Below are positions 46,318 to 53,832 of a DNA stretch of 64,000 nt, piece by piece. Within the stretch, counting starts at the first letter, position 1, and the number at the start of each line of letters is the position of its first letter. This stretch comes from JARRNE01 sp963824085 (GTDB lineage Bacteria; Pseudomonadota; Gammaproteobacteria; Chromatiales; Chromatiaceae): NCBI GenBank assembly GCA_963824085.1, contig CAWGNT010000014.1, forward strand, positions 372,001-436,000, given 5' to 3'. Under the pieces are notes generated by a model. It had not been told where the DNA came from. It saw only the letters and a program-made list of their open reading frames with translations, and searched no databases. The translations under genes were made by a program, and so were the position numbers.

Positions 46318-46856
46318 GCGGCGACGGCAAGATCACGGTCGCCACCACCTGGCTGGACGGCTGCTCCGGCTGCCACATGTCCTTTCTCGACCTGGACGAC
46401 CGTCTGCTGGAGCTGGCGACCAAGGTGGACATCGTCTACAGCCCGTTGGTCGATACCAAAGAGCTGCCCGACCAGGTAGACGTCGGGATCATCGAGGGCT
46501 CCATCAGCACAGAGGACGATCTCCAAAAGGCCGAGGCGTTCCGTAAGCACTGCCGACTGCTCATCAGCCTGGGCGACTGCGCGGTGACCGGGAACGTCCC
46601 CGCCATGCGCAACCAGTTCAAGCTGGAGGCAGTGATCGACCGTGCCTACCGCGAGAATGTCACGCTACAGCCCCAGAAACCCTGCGTCGGCGTGCCTGCG
46701 CTCATCGAGCGCGTACGCCCGGTCCACGGCGTGGTGAACGTGGACATCTTCGTGCCCGGCTGTCCGCCTTCGGCCAATACCATCTGGTACGTGCTGAGCG
46801 AGCTGATCGAGGGGCGCACACCGGACCCCAGTCAGGTCACCAAGTTTGGCGCGTAG
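46314..46856 (+). CDS. hoxY: [NiFe] hydrogenase small subunit HoxY
   Basis: A 180-residue protein with the proximal [4Fe-4S] ligands: WLDGCSGCHMSFLD near residue 17, GDCAVTGNVPAMRN in the middle and FVPGCPPSANTIW near 150. It transfers electrons between the nickel site in HoxH and the HoxU/F chain, in the cytosol. It overlaps hoxU by 4 bases. Its stop is followed by an unusual 132-base gap before hoxH. Confidence 0.95.
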   Translation: MSGDGKITVATTWLDGCSGCHMSFLDLDDRLLELATKVDIVYSPLVDTKELPDQVDVGIIEGSISTEDDLQKAEAFRKHCRLLISLGDCAVTGNVPAMRNQFKLEAVIDRAYRENVTLQPQKPCVGVPALIERVRPVHGVVNVDIFVPGCPPSANTIWYVLSELIEGRTPDPSQVTKFGA

Positions 46857-46988
46857 GGTGCGCTGTACAGCTAACAGGACAGAAGACAAAGGACAGTTCG
46901 TAGAAGGTTGCGCTGCGCCCACCGTTGAGGACTTCGAGCAGCATCTTGTCGCCCAGGATGGACCAAGCCCCTAATCGAGAAACGATCC
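46857..46988. other. Spacer between hoxY and hoxH
   Basis: 132 bases without a gene, with a purine-rich run (AACAGGACAGAAGACAAAGG) near 46875. hoxY and hoxH are usually nearly contiguous, so the gap may reflect an insertion or an internal regulatory element. Confidence 0.4.
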
Positions 46989-48417
46989 ATGAGCCGCACC
47001 ATCGCCATCGAGCCGGTCACCCGCATCGAGGGCCACGCCCGCATCACCCTGCAGCTGGATGACGCGGGCAAGGTCGAGGATGCCAAGTTCCACCTAACCC
47101 AGTTTCGCGGCTTCGAGAAGTTCTGCGAGGGCCGCCCCTACCGCGAGATGCCAGCCCTCACCGCGCGCACCTGCGGCATCTGCCCGGTCAGCCACCTCCT
47201 CGCCTCCAATAAGGCGTGCGACGACCTGCTGAGCGTAAAGATACCCCCCACCGCGGTGAAGCTGCGGCGGATCATGAACCTCGCCCAGCTCACCCAGTCC
47301 CACGCCCTGTCCTTCTTCCACCTGTCGTCGCCCGACCTGCTGCTTGGGTGGGACTCCGACCCCGCCAAGCGCAACATCTTCGGCGTGATGGCCCAGCACC
47401 CGCAGCTTGCCAAAGACGGCATTCGGCTGCGCCAGATCGGTCAGGAGATCATCGAGACACTGGGCGGCAAGAAGATACATCCGACCTGGGTCGTGCCCGG
47501 GGGCGTCAACGAGCCCCTGTCGGACGAGAAACGCGCATCGATGCTCAAGCTCATCCCCGAGGGAATGACGATCGCGAAGCGCACATATGGTTTCTACAAG
47601 GAGCTGGTGCCGAAGTTTCAGGAGGAGGCGAAGCACTTCGGCAGCTTGCCGACGCTGTTTCTGAGCCTGGTTACGCCGAAAGGAAACCTGGAGCACTATG
47701 ACGGCCTCTTGCGTATAAAGGACGCGCAGGGCCGCATCGTGGAGGACATGATCCCCACCGATGAGTACGAGCGGGTGATCGGCGAGGCGGTGGAGGACTT
47801 CACCTACATGAAGTTCCCCTACTTCAAGCCCATGGGGTATCCGCAAGGGATCTATCGGGTCGGACCCCTGGCCAGGCTCAACAATGCGGAGGCCTGCGGC
47901 ACCCCTTTCGCCGACGTGGCGCTCGCCGAGTTCCGCACCCTTCAGGAGTCCTCCCCTATCACCAGCAGCTTCCACTATCACTACGCGCGTCTTGTGGAGA
48001 TCATCTACGCGATGGAGTCTATGGAGCGGCTGCTGAAGGATCCGGACATCCTCGAACACCCGCGTTCGGGCGCGCGCCCGGGGCAACCGCTCCGAGGGAA
48101 TCGGCGTCGCGGAGGCACCGCGTGGAACCCTCATGCACCACTACCGGATCGACGACGACGGACTCATGACCTGGATGAATCTCATCATCGCCACGGGCCA
48201 CAACAACCTGGCAATGAATCAAGGGATCAAGCAGGTCGCCGAAGAGTACGTGGACGGGACCCAGCTTCAGGAGGGGATGCTGAACCGGGTCGAGGCCGTC
48301 ATCCGGTGCTTCGACCCTTGCCTCAGCTGCGCGTCCCACGCCTTTGGGCAGATGCCGATGCGGATCGAGCTCAAGGATGCATCGGGCGCCGTGGTGGACA
48401 GCCTGCAGCGGTGTTGA
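46989..48417 (+). pseudogene. hoxH: [NiFe] hydrogenase large subunit HoxH, frameshifted near 48060
   Basis: From ATG 46989 the first ~357 residues are HoxH: FEKFCEGRPYREMPALTARTCGICPVSH holds the N-terminal CxxC nickel ligands (RTCGICPVSH), followed by HALSFFHLSSPDLLLGWDSD. After DPDILEHP the frame is lost. One base later in phase it resumes RVRARARGNRSEGIGV, AEAPRGTLMHHYRIDDDG, IIATGHNNLAMN and the C-terminal nickel ligands DPCLSCASH with an extension to 48417 that the protease would remove. A two-base loss (CG) or one-base gain near 48057-48062 explains it. The uncorrected product ends out of frame at 48497 and lacks the nickel ligands. It could be decay or a sequencing error. Confidence 0.88.
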
Positions 48418-48515
48418 GCTGCGACTGCTTAGGGGGAGCGCACGCCCGTAATCCGATAGGGTCATCGCTCGGCCGGCAACTTGCGCCCGGCTCCTGACAC
48501 ACGGCTCCCTTTGGC

Positions 48516-48989
48516 ATGAACGGCAAGACGCCCCGAAAAACGCTGGTCATCGGCTACGGCAGCCCCATTCGCGGAGACGACGCCATCGGCCCCCTCGTGG
48601 CCGACCGCCTGGAAGCAGAAGGTACAGCCGCAGACGTGACCGTCGTCTCCCGCCACATCCTCACGGCGGATCTGGTCCCGGCAATCGCCGCCGCCGATCT
48701 CGCGATCTTTCTCGATGCGGCCGTCGACGGCGCGGCCGGCGAGGTCCGCTGCCGTTCTCTGGAGCCAGACGCAGCCGCCCGGTCTACAATGGCCCACTTT
48801 CTCGACCCTCGGGAGCTGCTGGCCTGGACTCACGCCCTCTACGGCCGGGTCCCAAAGACGTATCTCGTCTCGGCGGCGGGAGCCTCATTCGACTATGCGG
48901 GCTATCAGCTCACCCCTGTGGCCGAGGCGGCAGTCGATCCCATGTTGGAGAGGGTTCGCGCGCTCATCGCCGAAGCAGGCTCGTCATGA
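48516..48989 (+). CDS. hoxW: Hydrogenase maturation endopeptidase (HoxW-like)
   Basis: A 157-residue M52-family protease: TLVIGYGSPIRGDDAIGPLVADRLEAE at the N-terminus holds the nickel-sensing acidic residue, an Asp lies in IFLDAAVDG, and a His in MAHFLDPRELLAW. It would cleave the HoxH C-terminus after the His of DPCLSCASH once nickel is loaded. It lies just downstream of hoxH. The motif set is intact even though hoxH is frameshifted, which argues for recent damage or a sequencing error in hoxH. Confidence 0.92.
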   Translation: MNGKTPRKTLVIGYGSPIRGDDAIGPLVADRLEAEGTAADVTVVSRHILTADLVPAIAAADLAIFLDAAVDGAAGEVRCRSLEPDAAARSTMAHFLDPRELLAWTHALYGRVPKTYLVSAAGASFDYAGYQLTPVAEAAVDPMLERVRALIAEAGSS

Positions 48990-49028
48990 AGCCCTGCATC
49001 CCCTAGCCCGGGTCAGAGCTCCTTGGGA

Positions 49029-49192
49029 ACGATTCGGAAACAACTGAACCACTTCGTTCGGCGATCGGGTCAATAGCGGAGCGTATTGCACCGACTGGGA
49101 TCAACGGCGGCCTGCGGCGCAATACGGCTGGGGCCTATTGCGCCCTACCGTTGGGCGGTCAGAAAAAAATGGTCAAGTTGTTCTTGAATCGT
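49029..49192. mobile_element. MITE-like repeat, copy 1
   Basis: The ends are ACGATTCGGAAACAACTGA and TCAAGTTGTTCTTGAATCGT, imperfect inverted repeats with a perfect ACGATTC/GAATCGT tip. The middle contains GCGCAATACGGCTGGGGCC then TATTGCGCCCTAC. Copy 2 at 59570-59698 matches it in reverse orientation. No coding capacity. Confidence 0.65.
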
Positions 49193-49379
49193 CACTTAGA
49201 CTATAGCGACGGGTGTCAAGGCCAGTAGCAGGGGACGGTTGCGTCCCACGCCATCGCAAACGTTACGCGGTTGCTGGAGGCGCGGCCCTTGGCAATAGGG
49301 AATCGGGAGGCTTCGCGCCGTCGGCCCAGGGCGCCCGAGTCACTGTTGATCCATCGACACCTTCCACCGGAGACGCTCC

Positions 49380-49981
49380 ATGTCTGGAACCCTCGTTACG
49401 CTGCTGCTCGTCATCGCCGTCCTGGGGGTTCTGTGGATCATGACCTACAACCGGCTGGTGGCCCTGAAGAACCGGGCCGCGAATGCATTTTCGCAGATCG
49501 ATGTGCAGCTCAAACGTCGGCACGACCTGATCCCGAACCTGGTGGAGACGGCGCGCGCCTACATGGCACACGAGCGCTCGACGCTGGAGGCAGTGACGGG
49601 TGCACGCAACGTCGCGCAAACGGCCGCCAAGGTGCGGCTGCTCAGAATCCGGCTGACGCCCAGGCGCTGAGCGCGATGGCCGAGGCCGAGAGCGCCCTGT
49701 CATCGACCCTCGGTCGCTTCTTCGCGGTGGCCGAAGCCTATCCGGACCTGAAGGCGAATCGAACCATGATGCAGCTGGCGGAGGAGATCGCCACCACCGA
49801 GAACAAGGTGGCCTTCGCCCGCCAGGCCTTCAACGACGCGGTCATGGGCCTGAATACGGCCATTCAGTCCTTCCCAGCCGTCCTTTTCGCTCGGACTCTG
49901 GGATTTGTCGCCGCGCCTCAGCTGCAGCCAATCGAGGCCGAGGCCGAACGTCAGGCGCCCGTCGTCAGGTTCGAGCGCTAG
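49380..49981 (+). pseudogene. lemA: LemA-family protein, frameshifted near 49640
   Basis: MSGTLVTLLLVIAVLGVLWIMTYNRLVALKNR with AFSQIDVQLKRRHDLIPNLVET is the LemA opening, and AESALSSTLGRFFAVAEAYPDLKAN with EIATTENKVAFARQAFNDAVMGLN is its core; the two parts are in different frames that change between about 49625 and 49650. A one-base deletion explains it. LemA proteins are membrane-anchored helical proteins of unknown role, often beside an HtpX-like or TPM gene, as here. The 20-base gap to the next gene suggests an operon. Corrected length would be about 200 residues. Confidence 0.85.
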
Positions 49982-50000
49982 AGACCGCCGGGAAACGGCG

Positions 50001-51497
50001 ATGCCAACGACCGACCCCGGCCTGCCATCCGATGGGACCGTCCCGCTCCAGCGCCCTTGGAGCGCAACGGAGCGGGAGGATTTCTTCGCGGCCATCGCCC
50101 GCCATCGCCGTGCCGCCTGGCGCGTAACGGCTGCCTGTGCACTGGCGTACGGCTTGCTCGCCGTGGTCGTTGCGATCTTGCTGGCACCGCTTCTGTACTC
50201 AGTGCTCGGCCTCGCCTTGGATGTCATAAACCTGGTAGTGCCGGTGCCCGACCTCCTTGGCTACGCAGGTCGGACGATCAATGCGCTCGTCGAGTCGACC
50301 ACGACGCCGGCGCCCACTTACCTGATCAGTGTGGCAGTGCTGTCCGCTGCCCCTGGCTTGGTGCTTATGGCAATGGCGGCGGCTGTGTTGCGGCGCGCCT
50401 TCATGCGGTCGGCCCTGTTCAATCCCGACAAGCTGATCGGGCGCGCGCCCGATGCGGGGGAGCTAGCTGAGCAGCGCTTTTCTAACACGGCTGAGGAGAT
50501 GGCGTTGGCGGCCGCAATTCCCGCTCCCCGGGTGGTGGTCCTCGCGGGCGGCGCCAATGCCGCGGCGTTCGGCCCGAACGAGCGAAACGCGACCATCATG
50601 GTCGGCGAGGCCCTCATCAAGTCGTTGAATCGTGAGCAGATGCAGGGCGTTGCGGGCCATCTCGTTGCCTCCGTCGCCGATGGCGACATGCGGATCGGAC
50701 TGCGCACGGCAATGACGTTGGGCCTGTTCTCACTGATGGCGCGCACGTCCGCCGGCTGGTCCGATCGGGCAGCCTACTTGTCGTCGCGCAGACTCCTTCG
50801 CGCCCTCATCGCCCCGACCGCCGCGAACCTGGATATCATTCTCGCCCAACTGTCAGATCCGTTTGCCGCCGATCCGGAGGGCGAACAGGGTCAGAAATCC
50901 GAGGAACCACCCACGTCCAACGACGGCGACGCGAAACGAGCATCGGATGACTTAACGTGGAAGGAATGGGCTTTGATGCCACTGATGGGCCCCGTTCTTC
51001 TCAGCGGCTTTCTGAGCGGGCTCGTGAACACCATGATGCTGACGCCCGCCATCGCCTTCGCCTGGCGACAGCGCAAGTACATGGCCGATGCAACCGCCGT
51101 CCGGCTGACCCGAGACCCAAACGCTTTGGCCGGCGCACTGAGCGCCATCTCGCGGTCGAGAGGATCGACACACACCGCCGCATGGGCGGGCCACCTATGC
51201 GTGGTCGATCCGGGAACCAAGCGAGATGCAGGCTTGCTAGGTGGATCGTTCGTCTCGATCTTCCCGTCGCTGCAGCGCCGGATCGAGGCCCTGGTCAAGA
51301 TGGGCGCCACAGCCCCCTCCCCGCTGCCAGATCGTCCCAGGATGCCGCTTCTCGCGGTGGTCCTGATAGCCGGATTGGCGACCATTGTCGCCTTCCTCCT
51401 GGGAACGGTGGTCGTGCTGCTCGTGTTGCTGTCCGCGGCGCTCTCGGGAATATTCACCCTCATGCCGGCCGCGGTCATACACGCCCTTCTCCGGTAG
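50001..51497 (+). CDS. M48/HtpX-like membrane protein lacking the zinc site
   Basis: A 498-residue protein with two or more N-terminal helices (ACALAYGLLAVVVAILLAPLLYS), a central M48-like region (AIPAPRVVVLAGGANAAAFGP, IMVGEALIKSLNREQMQGVAGHLVASVADGD), and C-terminal helices. In M48 peptidases the last segment would read HExxH; here residues 220-224 are HLVAS, so the Glu and second His are gone. The third ligand region RKYMADATAVRLTRDPNALAGAL keeps the AD pair but not the Glu. Catalysis is unlikely. It follows lemA, a common pairing for M48 proteins. A structural or regulatory role is inferred. Confidence 0.82.
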   Translation: MPTTDPGLPSDGTVPLQRPWSATEREDFFAAIARHRRAAWRVTAACALAYGLLAVVVAILLAPLLYSVLGLALDVINLVVPVPDLLGYAGRTINALVESTTTPAPTYLISVAVLSAAPGLVLMAMAAAVLRRAFMRSALFNPDKLIGRAPDAGELAEQRFSNTAEEMALAAAIPAPRVVVLAGGANAAAFGPNERNATIMVGEALIKSLNREQMQGVAGHLVASVADGDMRIGLRTAMTLGLFSLMARTSAGWSDRAAYLSSRRLLRALIAPTAANLDIILAQLSDPFAADPEGEQGQKSEEPPTSNDGDAKRASDDLTWKEWALMPLMGPVLLSGFLSGLVNTMMLTPAIAFAWRQRKYMADATAVRLTRDPNALAGALSAISRSRGSTHTAAWAGHLCVVDPGTKRDAGLLGGSFVSIFPSLQRRIEALVKMGATAPSPLPDRPRMPLLAVVLIAGLATIVAFLLGTVVVLLVLLSAALSGIFTLMPAAVIHALLR

Positions 51498-52500
51498 CAG
51501 TAGTCCTGCGCAGATCCGCCGCCGAGCGGAAGTGCCTTCACCGGAACCTCTCGACCGATCTGCGTGACCGGGGAGATCACCCGCGAGTAGACTTCCCCGG
51601 ATTTCCCAATGACCTTCTGGCCACACCGTTAACTTGGATCGCGGCCCCGAACGGCAGTCGCGAACCAAAGCAGTCCTACATGGATTGCTTATGAAGGGGG
51701 CCAGAAATCCCTACGCTAACCCGAGACGCGGGGCGGCCCCAACGGCAGTTCCCGCCCCAGTGCGGACGCTCACTGCACGGACCTGCGCGGCAGCTCACGA
51801 CCCATTCCGGACACCGCGGCCCATCGACGGCAGTTGCTGCTCAACAGCGCGAAGCGGACGCCCCGTATCAGTTCGAGCAACGGCTGCTGGAGGCCCGGGC
51901 GCTGTAAACACTTCTCTCAATGGAAATCCGTGGGGCACCTATCCTGGCGCGGCGCTATTTTGGCTGCGATGTGAAACGAGACGTCGAGTGCTGAAGAGCT
52001 TCCGTCCGGAGAGTGGCGCTCGGCCCTGACAGCGAAAACTTCTCGGCATTCTTACACAACACCCTGTGCCCATACCGGACGCTGCGCACTTGGGTTCCCG
52101 AAGGCTGCAGCCCGCCCCCTTGAAGATACCCCTACCCGGTTGCGACCCTAACAGTCGAAGCATCGAGTTGCCTCTGGCTCAGTGCCGGGGCTGCCTGCAT
52201 TTGCGGGGGTCAACGCTAGCCGGCAACCAGCGGTCGGCTGTGTTGCGTCATGCGCCCGAGATCGACGGGTGTCCGACCGCTCTACCGTCGGCGGCTCTGG
52301 AGGCCGATGCGTGGCGGGATCTTGGGAGACCTGGGTCTCTACGGGGAGTCCAGCCTCAAAGTGTAAAGTCTGCTTAACACGTTGCTTGTTTGATAACCGT
52401 CTAATCAAGCACGGGTTATTGAATCTGTCCGCTCACGCCAAGCGGCATTCGCACCAAAACGAGGCGGGCATACGCCCCCTTTCTTGCGGCAATTGTCGAT
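51498..52500. other. Gene-poor region, no gene seen
   Basis: About 1 kb with no frame that carries a recognisable motif. GC falls from about 52360 rightward, marking the edge of a compositionally different segment. Confidence 0.4.
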
Positions 52501-52501
52501 C

Positions 52502-52528
52502 GGAAGTGTCAGGATTTTTTACACTTCC
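52502..52528. promoter_or_regulatory. 8-bp inverted repeat upstream of the collagen-like gene
   Basis: GGAAGTGT and ACACTTCC bound an 11-base spacer that includes TTTTTT. It lies 300 bases before the gene. It could be a terminator for something upstream or a regulator site; no evidence distinguishes them. Confidence 0.4.
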
Positions 52529-52830
52529 TTCTCGTTTCGTGAGTCCCCGAACGCGGGAGCGTCACGATTCTCAACTGTTATCGTGACGATCAATACCTTT
52601 ACCGTACTGTTTTTCTTTGTTTTTGCTCGGGGTGCGACTCCAACGATCACGCTTTTGGCATGAGACGTGACGGTGTTTACAGGGGCGTCTTATTCGATCC
52701 GATTGACCCCTTTCGCGGGTACAGGGGCGGGAGGAGCCGCCAGAAGCACAACACGTTATGGAGGCAAGACAGTTTTCCATCCGCCACAAACGTATGAGTG
52801 ACGACCCCCTACAAAAGCGGAGGATGAGAA
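52529..52830. other. Leader region of the collagen-like gene
   Basis: Low-GC, no frame with motifs. The last ~80 bases resemble the leader of the metzincin gene at 53750-53832. Confidence 0.4.
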
Positions 52831-53631
52831 ATGCAACAGAACTTAGAAAGGAACGTATCTGTATTGGCATTCGCCTTTTTGCTCACCAACGAGACCGTCG
52901 TCCTGGGCGACATGCCGGAAAATGTCCCGCCAACGGCACCTAAAATCGTTGAAGCCAAAATGGACTTTGATGCGAGTATCCTTAGTATTTTTGGTAACGG
53001 ATTCATGCCGCCCGGTGTAAGCATGTTGAGGGTTACGCTCGGCGGCCTGCCAGGAGTAGGGCCGGAGGACATAACAGGCCTATGTATGGGGGATACGTTG
53101 TCGCAACCAACGGATGACTTCATCGAATGCGACATGATAGGCGTTCTTCCACTCGATGATCGCGATTATTTGCTGACGGTCGAGACGAGTGGGGGGCAGT
53201 CTGATAGTCGCCTCGTGACCGTCGGCGCGGTAGGCCCGCAGGGGGAAAAAGGCGATAAGGGAGATAAGGGAGATAAGGGAGATAAGGGAGATAAGGGAGA
53301 CAAGGGAGACAAGGGAGACAAGGGAGACAAGGGAGACAAGGGAGACAACGGTGATCCTGGCGCCCAGGGACCCGCTGGCGTTTCCGGGTGGGAGCAAGTG
53401 CACATCAGGCACCATGTCCCCGTCTTTACTACCGATGCGACAGTGGAAGCGCGCTGCTCGAATGGGAAGAAGGTCCTCGGTGGCGGTTTCCTTATTACGG
53501 GAACATCGGGTAGGGCCTTAACATCGGCGCCGTTTGACGATGGTACGGGGTGGCGTGTTTCTGTCAGAGGCCTAAGCGCAGGCGGCGCTCAGTACGTGAA
53601 CGCCTACGCGATGTGCGCCTTTGTGGATTGA
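52831..53631 (+). CDS. Secreted protein with collagen-like GDK repeats
   Basis: A 266-residue protein. GGAGG precedes the ATG. After a signal-like N-terminus (NVSVLAFAFLLTNETVVLG) comes a ~110-residue domain with SILSIFGNGFMPPGVSMLRVTLGG, resembling an IPT/TIG beta-sandwich, then GPQGEKG, ten GDK triplets, GDNGDPGAQGPAG (collagen Gly-x-y), and a ~75-residue C-terminal domain (EARCSNGKKVLGGGFLITG ... NAYAMCAFVD with two cysteines), as often seen after collagen-like stalks in bacterial surface or secreted proteins. Codon use is less GC-rich than the core genome. Surface display or assembly into trimers is inferred from the collagen repeat. Confidence 0.85.
   Translation: MQQNLERNVSVLAFAFLLTNETVVLGDMPENVPPTAPKIVEAKMDFDASILSIFGNGFMPPGVSMLRVTLGGLPGVGPEDITGLCMGDTLSQPTDDFIECDMIGVLPLDDRDYLLTVETSGGQSDSRLVTVGAVGPQGEKGDKGDKGDKGDKGDKGDKGDKGDKGDKGDKGDNGDPGAQGPAGVSGWEQVHIRHHVPVFTTDATVEARCSNGKKVLGGGFLITGTSGRALTSAPFDDGTGWRVSVRGLSAGGAQYVNAYAMCAFVD
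53254..53348 (+). repeat. 9-bp tandem repeat encoding Gly-Asp-Lys
   Basis: Ten near-identical 9-base units plus a divergent eleventh. The first five read GGNGATAAG and the next five GGAGACAAG, so the array probably grew by two separate duplications. Changes in unit number keep the frame. Confidence 0.8.
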
Positions 53632-53659
53632 GGCCGGCAGCCCTGACGGCGAGTCCCGA

Positions 53660-53687
53660 TTGTCTAGGTAAATTTCCTACTAGACAA
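53660..53687 (+). terminator. Inverted repeat between the collagen-like and metzincin genes
   Basis: TTGTCTAG and CTAGACAA are a perfect 8-base inverted repeat around a 12-base spacer, 28 bases past the stop codon. No T-run directly follows. Terminator or operator. Confidence 0.4.
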
Positions 53688-53832
53688 CGCAGACATTTCT
53701 TCTACCTTAACATGTTGCTCGGCGGCCTCCCGGGATGTCGGCGAACACCAATGCGTTGTGAGGAAGAAGTGTTGCGAATCCCGCCATAAGCGTACGAGTT
53801 ACCGCGCTCGGTACAAATATGGAGAGCTAGCA

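Noticed and set aside
52831..53631. PEP-CTERM-type sorting for the collagen-like protein
   Set aside because: The C-terminus ends NAYAMCAFVD without a PEP motif, hydrophobic helix or basic tail.
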